Of a stretch of DNA of 64,000 bases, positions 17,606-26,575 are shown piece after piece (positions within the stretch are counted from its first letter, which is position 1; the number at the start of each line of letters is the position of its first letter). Below the pieces are notes generated by a model. That model was not told the origin of the DNA, searched no databases, and was given only the letters and a program-made list of their open reading frames with translations. The stretch lies in NCBI RefSeq assembly GCF_006788895.1, contig NZ_VFRA01000001.1, positions 2,604,001-2,668,000 of the forward strand, written 5' to 3'. The position numbers and the translations under genes were made by a program. The stretch comes from Rhodoglobus vestalii. GTDB taxonomy: Bacteria > Actinomycetota > Actinomycetes > Actinomycetales > Microbacteriaceae.

Positions 17606-18613
17606 ATGGCCGTTTCAGACTTCGAGCGCTACCCCCTCACCTTTGGCCCGAGCCCGGTGCATCAGCTTCCGCGCCTCAGCGCTCACCTCGGGGGAGCAAC
17701 CGTCTGGGCTAAGCGCGAAGATGTGAACAGCGGGCTCGCTTTCGGCGGAAACAAGACGCGCAAGCTTGAATACATCGTTCCCGACGTGCTCGCACGGGGT
17801 GCCGACACTCTCGTGTCGATTGGCGGATACCAGTCCAACCACACCCGCCAAGTTGCCGCAGTAGCCGCAAAGCTCGGGATGAAGGCGGTGCTGGTGCAAG
17901 AGAACTGGGTTGACTGGCCCGACCCGCTCAGCGACCGCATCGGCAACATCCAACTCTCCCGCATCATGGGGGCGGATGTTCGGCTCGACAGTTCCGGCTT
18001 CGATATCGGGATCCGCGACAGCTGGAAGAATGCCATTGCCGATGTGGAAGCCTCGGGCGGCAAGCCCTACCCAATCCCGGCCGGAGCATCCGAACATCAC
18101 CTGGGTGGGCTCGGCTTCGCCAATTGGGCTTACGAAGTTGAAGCCCAAGAACGCGAACTCGGAGTGTTCTTCGACACGATTATTGTCTGCACCGTCACCG
18201 GGTCAACCCACGCGGGAATGATTGCCGGCTTCGCCGGGCAGGAGCGGCCCCGCCGAGTGATCGGTATCGATGCCTCCGCGACCCTCAAGAAGACCCGCGA
18301 TCAGGTTGCTCGAATCGCCCGTCACACCGCGCAACTTATCGGCCTTGAGCGTGACCTGCGCGACGACGAGATCACTGTGCTCGAAGGGTGGGCCGGGGAC
18401 CTCTACGGAATTCCTGTCGATTCGACTCTGGAAGCAATCCGCCTAGGGGGAACCCTCGAAGGCATGATCACCGACACCGTGTACGAAGGAAAATCACTCG
18501 CCGGACTCATCGACCTCGTATCTAGCCGCGACATCCCGGCCGACAGCAACGTACTCTACGCGCATCTCGGCGGGCAGCTTTCGCTCAACGCCTACAGCGG
18601 ATTGTTCCGCTAG
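17606..18613 (+). CDS. acdS: 1-aminocyclopropane-1-carboxylate deaminase
   Basis: 335 aa PLP enzyme that opens ACC, the plant ethylene precursor, to 2-oxobutyrate and ammonia. Aligned by eye to the Pseudomonas enzyme with a constant one-residue offset, all diagnostic residues are present: PLP lysine K50 (FGGNKTRK), S77 (GYQSNHT), Y267, Y293 and E294 (TVYEGKS), and L321 (HLGG). E294 and L321 separate true ACC deaminases from the related D-cysteine desulfhydrases. An AAGGAG ribosome-binding site precedes the ATG. The adjacent GntR gene supports dedicated regulation. ACC use suggests contact with plants or with algae or organic matter containing ACC. Confidence 0.9.
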   Translation: MAVSDFERYPLTFGPSPVHQLPRLSAHLGGATVWAKREDVNSGLAFGGNKTRKLEYIVPDVLARGADTLVSIGGYQSNHTRQVAAVAAKLGMKAVLVQENWVDWPDPLSDRIGNIQLSRIMGADVRLDSSGFDIGIRDSWKNAIADVEASGGKPYPIPAGASEHHLGGLGFANWAYEVEAQERELGVFFDTIIVCTVTGSTHAGMIAGFAGQERPRRVIGIDASATLKKTRDQVARIARHTAQLIGLERDLRDDEITVLEGWAGDLYGIPVDSTLEAIRLGGTLEGMITDTVYEGKSLAGLIDLVSSRDIPADSNVLYAHLGGQLSLNAYSGLFR

Positions 18614-18665
18614 CGGTACCAGATAGGCCAGCCGACGACCGGGAACAGAGTAAGGATCCCTGAAG

Positions 18666-19935
18666 ATGCCGAACGACACCACACCGAGCTTCAAGACCGC
18701 GAGCGAGACCGATATTCTCTCTGATCGCGAGCCCGCACGGGTGGCCGGTTCACCGGGGGAGCCAGCCGTAAACTCACGGCCGCTCTCAGGGGCGGCGAGT
18801 CTTGACGACGTGCTGGACCCAGTTGCGCAGCGAGTGCTGTGAACGGCTACCGCGATGATCGACTCCGCGAATCGTGGTCGCCCCAACGAGTCTGGGGTAA
18901 AGGTGGGTGGCCATCAGTCGTCGAGCGCCTCGATGGTGGGAATCGTGACGTCGTTGTGGTTCTCCGAGCTCACATTCATAGACCGGGTGTCGGTAAAGCC
19001 ACACGCCTCCCCCGGTATTGCACGCCATCAACTACCTCATGGGGGAACGTCAGGAAAAGTACCTTCCGACGCTTCGGGAGTTGGGCGGGCTTCAGAGCTA
19101 CCCCAGCAGGCTCAAAGACCCCGACACCGTTGATTTCTCCACGGGTAGCGCCGGAATTGGAGCCACCGCACCGCTGCGGGCGGCACTGTCTCATCGGTAC
19201 GTGCGCGACCAATTTCCTGAAACTCCAGAGTCGGGCGGGTTTATCAGCCTGCTCGGCAATGCCGAACTCGATGAGGGTGCCGTGTGGGAAGCCATTACGG
19301 ACTCCGGCGCGCGGCAACTGGGCGAACTGGTCGGGATTTGTTGACCTCAACCGATAGTCGCTCGACCGGATCATCTCCGACGTTCAGATTGCTCGACTGC
19401 AGGGAATGTTCGCTGCCGCCGATTGGCAAGTGTTGACCTGCAAGTGGGGGCGACCCCTCATCCCGATCGCTACGATTTGGCTCCCGAGGGTGGCGCACAT
19501 CAGTCGATCACGACACCGTCGATTGGCCTAGAGCAACCGGTTTGCATTGCGTGGGAGCCCGCATTCGCTGAAGATTTCGAGTGGTGCATGCTCGAAACTA
19601 TGGGGCAGATGGGCCGCCCGGGTGGTGAGTCTGCCCACTTCAGAATCTCACCCCGTCCGATTGATCAGCGGCTTGCTCCACTGCCCGAAGTGATGGCCTT
19701 CGCGGAACGACTGGCCCGTCGCGGAGTCTCGGCCGGTGTTGTCTGCTTCCCGAGCCCCGACCTCGTATTCCGGTCGCTCAACCATCGCTACGATGTGGCC
19801 GGATCGCCGCGCAGTTCCAGCGCAGAGGTGGCCTTCCCTGCTCACGCGCGAACGCCCGTCGTGACCGTTCTCGACGGGCATCAACACACACTCGCATTTC
19901 TGGCCGCAACCGACCTGATCGGATTCTGCCGCTAG
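18666..19935 (+). pseudogene. Decayed pyruvate dehydrogenase E1-like (homodimeric, transketolase-like) gene
   Basis: Reading frames in succession recover one E1-type protein. From ATG 18666, a frame ends at a TGA (18840-18842) where Trp is expected (RVL-stop-TATAMIDSANRG). The same frame continues through SGVKVGGHQSS and SLWFSEL. An extra C in the run near 19011-19015 shifts to LHAINYLMGERQEKY, DFSTGSAGIGATAP and LLGNAELDEGA. An extra T near 19335 and a TAG (19355-19357) at a Gln position interrupt VDLNR-stop-SLDRII. After CKWG (about 19445) several hundred codons are missing, and then DRYDLAPEGGAHQSI, SPDLVFRS and VTVLDGHQHTLAFL follow. The C-terminus is also truncated. It cannot make an active enzyme. 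Confidence 0.85.
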
Positions 19936-19950
19936 CGCATCCTCCCGCTA

Positions 19951-19978
19951 GCGGGCTCAGCGAACTAGTTGAGCCCGC
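19951..19978. terminator. Hairpin between E1 pseudogene and oligopeptidase gene
   Basis: GCGGGCTCA (19951-19959) pairs with TGAGCCCGC (19970-19978), a 9-bp perfect stem with a 10-nt loop. It overlaps the stop codon region of the minus-strand M3 peptidase gene. Likely a terminator, mainly for the peptidase gene. Confidence 0.6.
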
Positions 19979-21989
19979 GTCGGGTGAGCAACGGCTGCAA
20001 TTCGGCGTCCTGCCCGCGAAAATCGCGGAAGGCTTCGAGTGGATTCTTTGAACCACCGACGGCGAGGAGAAGCGAACGGAAACGGTCACCGTTCTCCCGA
20101 GTCAGGCCGCCGTTGTTCGTAAACCACTCGACAGAGTCGGCATCCAAAACTTCGCTCCAAATGTATGAGTAGTAGCCTGCGTCGTAGGCCGAGTTCGCGA
20201 AAATATGTTGGAAGTAGGTGCTTGAGTAGCGCGGCGGTACGGCGGGATTGTCCAGTGCAACATCAGCCAGCGCCTTCGCCTCAAACGCCGCAACATCGGT
20301 CACCTCGTCATCGACGCCAATGCGATGCCAGGCCTGATCGATCAGAGCCGCCGCAAGGTATTCACTCGTCAGGAATCCCTCGTTGAAGGCAGCACTGGCG
20401 TGAATGCGCTCGACGATCTCTCGCGACATCGGCTCGCCGGTCTGATAGTGCTTGGCATAGTTATCGAGAACCTCGGGCCACAGCATCCACATCTCGTTGA
20501 CTTGGCTGGGGAACTCGACAAAGTCGCGGAAGGTGTTCGTCCCGGAAAACTTGGGGTAGGTGACCCGCGCAAACAGACCGTGCAGGGCATGTCCGAACTC
20601 ATGAAACAGCGTATTCACTTCGTCGTACGTGAGCAGTGTGACCTCGCCGGCACCGGGCTTCGGCACGTTGAGATTGTTAGTGACGATCACTGGATGCCCC
20701 AGCAAGTCCGACTGTGAGATCAGTGAGTTCATCCAGGCCCCGCCGCGCTTCGAGTCGCGCGTGTACAGGTCGAGCGTATAGAGGCCGACCGGCGTGCCAT
20801 CCTCATTGGTCACCTCGAAGACACGAACGTCGGGGTGATAGGTGGGAAGGTCGTAGCGTTCGCTAAACGTGACACCATAGAGCCTGCTTGCCGCAAAGAA
20901 CACGCCATCACGCAGCACTCGCTCAGCCTCGAAGTACGGGCGCATTTGCGTGGTGTCGACGCTGTATCGCTCGGCGCGCACCTTCTCGGAGTAGAACGCC
21001 CAATCGGCAGCGGTGACTTCTGTTCCGGCGAGTTTTTCGAGCGCAGCATGTTCGGTGCGAGCATTGCGTGCTGCCGCCGGGGCCAGCTTTCCGAGCATGT
21101 CAGCCACACGCTGCGGGTTCCCGGCGGTCTCATCGGCCGTAACCCACGCAGCGTGACTTGTGAAGCCAAGTAGCGCGGCCCGTTGGGAGCGAACCCGAAC
21201 AATCTCCAGCACGAGAGCGCGATTATCAAACTCGCCACCCCGGATGCCTCGTGACCGCGACGCTGCGAAGACACGTCCGCGAACATCGGCATTCTTGAGC
21301 GAGGAGAGGTGCGGCTGGTTAGTGGGCAAAATCAGGGAGATCAAATACTTGCCGGTGAGCCCACGATCGGCGGCGGCGCCCGCCGCGGCCGAGATCTCCG
21401 AAGCACCCAAACCGTCGAGTTCAGCAACGCTATCGAGCACCACAGCCAGATCGTTTGTGTCAGCAAGGAGGTTCTTTTCGAACTTTGTTGTCAAGCTCGA
21501 CAGGCGCGAGTTGTAGTCGCGCAAGGCCGTCTTCTCGTCGTCACTGAGGCCGGCGCCAGCAAGCGTGAACTCGGTGAAATATCGTTCGACCAGGTATCGG
21601 GCTTCGGCATCCAACTCACTCGAATCAAGAGACGCGTGGATGCTGCGGATGCGCTCGAAGAGGTCGCTGTTGAGGGTGATAGCGTCTCGGTGAGCGGCAA
21701 ACCTGGGGGCAATTTCTTCTTCTAGCGCGTCGGTTGCCGCGTTGCTGTCGGCGGAGGTTTTGTTGAAGAATACGATCGCCACTCGCTCAAGAACCTGACC
21801 GCTGCGTTCCAACGGAATCATGGTGTTCTCAAAGGTCGGCGAATCACTGTGAGAAGTGATCGCCGCGATCTCCTCCAGCTGTTGCCTCATCCCTTCCTCA
21901 AATGCCGGAGCGTAGTGCTCGCCAGCAATATCGGCGAACGGTGGCATGCCAAAGGGCAGCGTGCTGGGCAGAAAGAAGGGATTGGTCAT
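19965..21989 (-). CDS. M3-family zinc metallopeptidase (oligopeptidase A / dipeptidyl carboxypeptidase type)
   Basis: 674 aa, full length for the M3A family (Dcp/PrlC), cytoplasmic, no signal peptide. The zinc site TLFHEFGHALHGLF (HExxH variant HEFGH) is near residue 463. The third ligand, Glu, follows in the FVEFPSQVNEMW segment. The N-terminus (PFFLPSTLPFGMPPFADI) is standard. It degrades short peptides after proteasome or Clp cleavage, or peptides imported by transporters such as the oligopeptide ABC system encoded further along. The choice between Dcp and PrlC activity cannot be made from sequence. Confidence 0.93.
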   Translation of the reverse strand: MTNPFFLPSTLPFGMPPFADIAGEHYAPAFEEGMRQQLEEIAAITSHSDSPTFENTMIPLERSGQVLERVAIVFFNKTSADSNAATDALEEEIAPRFAAHRDAITLNSDLFERIRSIHASLDSSELDAEARYLVERYFTEFTLAGAGLSDDEKTALRDYNSRLSSLTTKFEKNLLADTNDLAVVLDSVAELDGLGASEISAAAGAAADRGLTGKYLISLILPTNQPHLSSLKNADVRGRVFAASRSRGIRGGEFDNRALVLEIVRVRSQRAALLGFTSHAAWVTADETAGNPQRVADMLGKLAPAAARNARTEHAALEKLAGTEVTAADWAFYSEKVRAERYSVDTTQMRPYFEAERVLRDGVFFAASRLYGVTFSERYDLPTYHPDVRVFEVTNEDGTPVGLYTLDLYTRDSKRGGAWMNSLISQSDLLGHPVIVTNNLNVPKPGAGEVTLLTYDEVNTLFHEFGHALHGLFARVTYPKFSGTNTFRDFVEFPSQVNEMWMLWPEVLDNYAKHYQTGEPMSREIVERIHASAAFNEGFLTSEYLAAALIDQAWHRIGVDDEVTDVAAFEAKALADVALDNPAVPPRYSSTYFQHIFANSAYDAGYYSYIWSEVLDADSVEWFTNNGGLTRENGDRFRSLLLAVGGSKNPLEAFRDFRGQDAELQPLLTRRGLN

Positions 21990-22016
21990 GTCTCCACCCT
22001 ATTCTTGTCAACATGA

Positions 22017-22403
22017 GTGGCGAACGTTATTACCCACGCCCACCGCGAAAGCGTGCTCGAATCGCACACCTGGGGCACCGTCGCCAACTCAGCGGCCTAC
22101 CTAGAGCCACACCTTCAGCCGGGGCTCTCACTGCTCGATATCGGCTGCGGTCCCGGAACCGTTACGGCGGAGTTCGCTGAACGGCTTTCGCCGGGCACGG
22201 TCGTCGGGTTGGATGCCGCTCCCGCAGCAATCGACACGGCATCAGTCTTCATTGCCGACAACCTCAGTTTCATGGTGGGTGACGCCTCTGCGCTGCCGTT
22301 CGGTGACAACAGTTTCGATCTTGTGCACGCGCACCAGTCTCTGCAGCATTTGGGTGTTCCGGTCGCCGCTCTTCGAGAAATGAGGCCGGGCTCACTGATC
22401 TGA
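22017..22403 (+). pseudogene. Truncated SAM-dependent methyltransferase
   Basis: 128 codons from a GTG. The class I methyltransferase core is clear: motif I LLDIGCGPGTVTAEF, VVGLDAAPAAI, VGDASALPFGDNSFDLVHAHQSLQHL and ALREM. It ends at RPGSLI, where homologues of about 270 aa continue with the rest of the Rossmann fold (normally LRPGG followed by two more strands). The RVL of the expected REMxRVLRPGG is also missing, so a deletion at about 22385 removed the C-terminal half. It is probably inactive. The start lies 27 bp from the divergent oligopeptidase start. Confidence 0.7.
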
Positions 22404-22548
22404 CTGTGACCGCATCCCCCTGAAACTTCTCCGACTTTGTCGATCGTGAGTGGCGGGGAAGTGTGTGGGTGGCAATGCCGCACGGTGAGGTTCTTGCGAG
22501 AGTGTGACCTCACCGGCGGCGTACCGCTCCAGCATTGGAGCAGCCTTG

Positions 22549-22779
22549 TTAGGAGGCGGCTTCTTCTACCGAGACACTGCCATCTGCCGCTTGCCGCACG
22601 ATCGTGCCGTCGTCGAGTTCGGCGACGGGGCGCGACTCAAGCCACGTGAGCGTCCAGCTCCACACGCTTGTGTCTAGGTGCGCAACATCCGCTTCGACTC
22701 CCGCGATTGCTTCACGCATGGGGCCGTCGAGGCGTTCGGGAATGGCCGCACCAACCGACCAGCGTGTGCCGAGCTGCAT
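22549..22779 (-). CDS. Small conserved hypothetical protein, 76 aa
   Basis: Begins MQLGTRWSVGAAIPERL and ends VSVEEAAS. It is acidic and Trp-rich (SVWSWTLTWLESRP), with an ELDDGTIVRQ strand, soluble, with no signal peptide. Its ATG overlaps the stop of the acetyltransferase gene as TAATG, which decides the start and implies coupling. I recall similar short proteins in Microbacteriaceae, but no function is known. Confidence 0.65.
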   Translation of the reverse strand: MQLGTRWSVGAAIPERLDGPMREAIAGVEADVAHLDTSVWSWTLTWLESRPVAELDDGTIVRQAADGSVSVEEAAS

Positions 22780-23258
22780 TAAACGTTCTTTTCGTAGAGG
22801 ATCCACGAGGTGCGGTCAGCGACTCGGTCGTAGAGGCGCTTTGCGCTGTCATTTTCTTTGTTGGTGATCCAGCGGAGCTTTCCGCCGCCATCGTCGGCGG
22901 CGCGAGCAGCAATGTCATCGATGATCGTTCCGGCAACGCCGGCGCCGCGGTGCTCAGGATCGACGTAGAGGTCATCCATAAACCAGCCCCAGGAGGCGGT
23001 GAAGGTGTCGGGCAGCTTGCGGTAGAGACCGAAAGCGGCAACCCTGCCGGGATCGGGTGCACCTTCGGGGGCTACGGCAACAACGGCGGAGAGTTGTGCC
23101 GAGTCATCGATCAGCCACTCCCAGACGCCCTGAACGATGGCATCAGTAAATTCGGTTTCGTAGAAGACACCGTATTTCACAAAGTGTTCTTTCCACTCTT
23201 CGAAATCGTCTTCTCGGATGTCGCGGACGGTGTATGCAGGTTTCTCTGAACTCGTCAT
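22779..23258 (-). CDS. GNAT-family N-acetyltransferase
   Basis: 159 aa. The GNAT fold is seen in FMDDLYVDPEHRGAGVAGTIIDDIA, where the R-G-x-G-x-A/G acetyl-CoA loop (HRGAGVAG) follows the beta4 strand, and in the C-terminal NKENDSAKRLYDRVADRTSWILYE, typical of small-molecule acetyltransferases. The substrate is unknown. The ATG at 23258 is preferred to a GTG three codons upstream, because GGAG lies just before it. It is 28 bp downstream of valS on the same strand and coupled to the 76-aa gene. Confidence 0.85.
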   Translation of the reverse strand: MTSSEKPAYTVRDIREDDFEEWKEHFVKYGVFYETEFTDAIVQGVWEWLIDDSAQLSAVVAVAPEGAPDPGRVAAFGLYRKLPDTFTASWGWFMDDLYVDPEHRGAGVAGTIIDDIAARAADDGGGKLRWITNKENDSAKRLYDRVADRTSWILYEKNV

Positions 23259-23286
23259 TCGCTCCACAATACGCGGTTGTTGACCG

Positions 23287-25884
23287 TTACGCCGAACCTT
23301 CAGACGGAGCTTCTACGAGAACGATGTCGCGAACCTCGATCTCTTCGGCTTCGACAATTGTGAGCTCATGGATGCGGCCTACAGCCTTCAGGTCGTCGAT
23401 TGCGGCGCCGATCAGGGCTGGCCCCGCGAGCGTTGCTGAGCTCACTTCGGTCTTCTGGGAGGCCTTTGCGTCGGTCTTGGCGCGGCGAATGCTGATGAGT
23501 GCTTGACTCACTGCCGAGAACAGTCCGGTGGGTTCAGCACTCACACCCAGTTCGTCGGCACTGGGCCATGAAGCAGTATGTACCGAGGTGTTGTGGGTCC
23601 ACCGCCAGACCTCTTCAGTTGCGAAGGGGAGGTAGGGCGCGAAGAGCCGCAGGAACACGGCGATGGCGGTGTGTAGCGCAATATTGGCGCTGGCCTGCGC
23701 CTCGGGTGTGCCAGCCCCGTAGGCGCGTTCTTTCACCAGTTCGAGGTAGTCGTCGCAGAACGTCCAGAAGAACTTTTCGGTGACTTCGAGAGCCTTGGCG
23801 TGGTCGAACGCCTCGAGGGCGTTCGTTGCCTGAGTCACCACGGAAGCGAGTTCGGCGAGCATCTCGAGGTCGAGGGCTTCGGTTACGGTCGCGCCAGACT
23901 CTGCTGAAACGCCTGCCGGTGCCGGGAACGAGTACACGAACTTCGACGCGTTCAACACCTTGATTGCGAGTCGACGGCCGATCTTGATTTGCTTGGGGTT
24001 CTGCGGGTCAAAGGCGGCATCAGTACCGAGGCGACTGGATGCTGCCCAGTAACGCACCGCATCCGAACCGTGGTCATCGAGCATGCCCTTGGGGGTAACA
24101 ACGTTGCCCTTGGACTTCGACATCTTTTTGCGGTCGGGGTCGACGATAAAGCCGGAGATTCCGGCATTCTGCCACGGCACGGTGCCATGTTCGAGTTCGG
24201 AGCGCAGTGCGGTCGAGAACAACCACGTGCGAATAATGTCTTGACCCTGACTGCGGAGTGAGTAGGGGAATACCAGATCGAAGAGCTCGGGATCGGTCTC
24301 CCAACCACCAGCAATTTGTGGGGTCAGGGACGATGTGGCCCAGGTGTCCATAATGTCGAGTTCGCCCTCGAAGCCGCCGGCAACACCGCGCTGGTCTTCA
24401 CTGTAGCCCGGCGCGGTATCGGATGACGGGTCAATCGGCAGCGAAGCTTCGCTCGGAACGATCGGAGCACCCTTCTCTCCGTCAGCATCGAGCTCGTACC
24501 ACACGGGGATCGGAACGCCGAAGAAGCGCTGGCGCGAGATGAGCCAGTCGCCCGTGAGGCCACCAACCCAGTTGTCGTAGCGCACCCTCATGTGGTCTGG
24601 CGTGAAGTTGATCTGCTTGCCAGCCGCAACGAGACGGCTGCGCAGATTCTCGTCGCGCGCACCGTTGCTGATGTACCACTGGCGGGTGGAGATGATCTCG
24701 AGAGGTTTGTCGCCCTTCTCGAAGAACTTCACCTGGTGCTGAATCGGCTTGGGGTCACCGATCATCTCGCCCGACTCCTTCAGCAGGTCGACCATTGCTG
24801 CTTTCGCGCTGAAGACCGTCTTGCCAGCGAGTTCGGCGTAAGCGGCGTGAGCAGCGTCGCCCACAATGACGTCGGGAGCATCCGCGATGATGCGGCCATC
24901 GGCGCCAATAATGGTGCGGTTGGGCAGATCGAGTTCGCGCCACCAGACCACGTCTGTGACGTCACCAAACGTGCAAATCATGGCGATACCGGAACCCTTG
25001 TCTTGCTGGGCAAGGTGGTGAGCCAGAATCGGCACCTCGACGCCGAAGATCGGCGTCGTGACCATTGTGCCGAACAGGTCTTGGTAGCGCTCATCGTCGG
25101 GGTGAGCAACGAGAGCAACGCACGCGGGCAACAGTTCGGGCCGCGTCGTTTCAATGTGGATGTCGCCGCCATCGACGCGGTGGAACGCAAGACGGTGATA
25201 CGCGGCTGGCTGCTCTTTGTCTTCGAGCTCTGCTTGGGCAACCGCGGTGCGGAAGGTGACATCCCAGAGGGTCGGAGCGTAGTCCTGATAGGCCTCGCCC
25301 CGGTCGAGATTGCGCAGGAATGCACGCTGGGCGGCGCGCTGAGCATCATCGCCGATGGTGCGGTAGGTCAGGTTCCAGTCGACGCTGAGCCCGAGCTGGC
25401 GCCAGAGATCTTCGAACTGCTTTTCGTCTTCAGCGGTGAGAGTCTCGCAGAGCTCAACGAAATTGCGGCGCGAAATGGGCAGTTGCGCGGCAGCCTTGGT
25501 CGACTTGCCTTCGCCGCCGTGCTGGGGAGGCTCAAAGCTCGTGTCATAGGGGAGGGTGGGGTCGCAGCGTACGCCGTAATAGTTCTGAACCCGGCGCTCG
25601 GTCGGCAGACCATTGTCATCCCACCCCATGGGGTAAAAGATGTCTTTTCCGCGCATGCGCTGAAAGCGAGTAACAAGATCCATGTGGGTGTAGCTGAACA
25701 CGTGACCGATGTGCAGACTACCGGATGCCGTTGGCGGGGGAGTGTCAACCGAGAACACGCAATCAGAACCGCCGGTCAGCGCCTTCTGGCGATCGAACCG
25801 GTAGGTGCCTTCGCTCTCCCACACGGGAGCCCACTTGTCTTCGAGACCTTCAAGGGCGGGCTTCTCGGGAACGCTCGATGACAT
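23287..25884 (-). CDS. valS: Valyl-tRNA synthetase
   Basis: 865 aa class I synthetase charging tRNA-Val and editing Thr. The HIGH motif is in SGSLHIGHVFSYTH (about residue 56), the variant GWDDNGLPTERRVQN follows, and KMSKSKGNVV lies near residue 588. An editing domain sits between them. The C-terminal anticodon-binding region is present and the tail is short. The GWDDNGLP form and length match the subclass found in several actinobacteria. The ATG has no strong SD within the 100 bp shared with the upstream TetR gene end, so readthrough from that operon is possible. Confidence 0.96.
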   Translation of the reverse strand: MSSSVPEKPALEGLEDKWAPVWESEGTYRFDRQKALTGGSDCVFSVDTPPPTASGSLHIGHVFSYTHMDLVTRFQRMRGKDIFYPMGWDDNGLPTERRVQNYYGVRCDPTLPYDTSFEPPQHGGEGKSTKAAAQLPISRRNFVELCETLTAEDEKQFEDLWRQLGLSVDWNLTYRTIGDDAQRAAQRAFLRNLDRGEAYQDYAPTLWDVTFRTAVAQAELEDKEQPAAYHRLAFHRVDGGDIHIETTRPELLPACVALVAHPDDERYQDLFGTMVTTPIFGVEVPILAHHLAQQDKGSGIAMICTFGDVTDVVWWRELDLPNRTIIGADGRIIADAPDVIVGDAAHAAYAELAGKTVFSAKAAMVDLLKESGEMIGDPKPIQHQVKFFEKGDKPLEIISTRQWYISNGARDENLRSRLVAAGKQINFTPDHMRVRYDNWVGGLTGDWLISRQRFFGVPIPVWYELDADGEKGAPIVPSEASLPIDPSSDTAPGYSEDQRGVAGGFEGELDIMDTWATSSLTPQIAGGWETDPELFDLVFPYSLRSQGQDIIRTWLFSTALRSELEHGTVPWQNAGISGFIVDPDRKKMSKSKGNVVTPKGMLDDHGSDAVRYWAASSRLGTDAAFDPQNPKQIKIGRRLAIKVLNASKFVYSFPAPAGVSAESGATVTEALDLEMLAELASVVTQATNALEAFDHAKALEVTEKFFWTFCDDYLELVKERAYGAGTPEAQASANIALHTAIAVFLRLFAPYLPFATEEVWRWTHNTSVHTASWPSADELGVSAEPTGLFSAVSQALISIRRAKTDAKASQKTEVSSATLAGPALIGAAIDDLKAVGRIHELTIVEAEEIEVRDIVLVEAPSEGSA

Positions 25885-25983
25885 AATTACTCCGGTTAGC
25901 TATATGCGGCACCGAGTCAAAAAGAGGTGCCTGAGTGTGTGTTTTGTCCAATCGTATCTGACGAAGTTCGGTGACCCTGGTCG

Positions 25984-26571
25984 TTATGGGCTCCTGAGGG
26001 CAGCGTCGATCGCGCGGTGCACATGAGGTTCCAGCCGACCCCGGTGAACCCCCGACTGTGCCCACTCCTGTGCCGCAGCAACTACGCAGCCGATGAGCGT
26101 ATATGCCTGGGCTCGTGCCGCCGCTGAGTCTGTGCCGCGGTGGCTAAGGAACCCGCTCAGGAGTCGCGCCTGAGTCGCGAATCTGCTCATCGCTGATGCG
26201 TGCAGTTCAGTGGTGCTGCCGATGAGGTCAAACTGGGTCAAGACGAACGGCACATGCTGCGATTCCAGCGGCGCGATCGAGTGGAGCATGGCATTCCTCA
26301 TCATGAGGATCGCATCACCGTCACCGGTGGGTTGGTCTGCTAACGCGGTTTTGAGCCGCTCTGTGGCAGCGTCGAGCTCAACCCAAAACACATCGCCCTT
26401 GGCGTTGAAGTAGTTGAAAAAAGTATTGCGACTGACGCCAGCTCGGATGGCAATATGATCAACGGTGGTGCCGGTGTAGCCGTTCTCTACGAAAAGCTCG
26501 AAGGCAGCCTCTTGGAGGAGTTCGCGGGAGGCGGCGGGTGGGCGTCCGCGGCCGGGGGAGTCAGTGGTCAC
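25984..26571 (-). CDS. TetR-family regulator, last gene of the ABC transporter operon
   Basis: 195 aa. The N-terminal HTH (residues about 12-58) has AAFELFVENGYTGTTVDHIAIRAGVSRNTFFNYFNAKGD in pieces. A helical ligand-binding domain follows (about 70-195). GTG start 4 bp after the ATP-binding gene stop, so it is cotranscribed with the transporter it presumably controls. A strong operator candidate is at the operon promoter (31743-31772). The ligand is presumably the transported compound or a derivative, an inference. Confidence 0.88.
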   Translation of the reverse strand: MTTDSPGRGRPPAASRELLQEAAFELFVENGYTGTTVDHIAIRAGVSRNTFFNYFNAKGDVFWVELDAATERLKTALADQPTGDGDAILMMRNAMLHSIAPLESQHVPFVLTQFDLIGSTTELHASAMSRFATQARLLSGFLSHRGTDSAAARAQAYTLIGCVVAAAQEWAQSGVHRGRLEPHVHRAIDAALRSP

Positions 26572-26575
26572 CGTT

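Noticed and set aside
17606..18613. D-cysteine desulfhydrase as an alternative for the PLP enzyme
   Set aside because: Glu294 and Leu321 are those of ACC deaminase. Desulfhydrases differ at these sites.
18839..19357. 172-codon frame over the acdS-downstream region
   Set aside because: It only partly coincides with the E1 homology (last residues VDLNR). Most of it is out of frame, so it is part of the pseudogene and not a gene.
24592..25881. Long open frame antisense to valS (about 429 codons)
   Set aside because: Shadow of a high-G+C coding strand. The valS motifs on the other strand are unambiguous.
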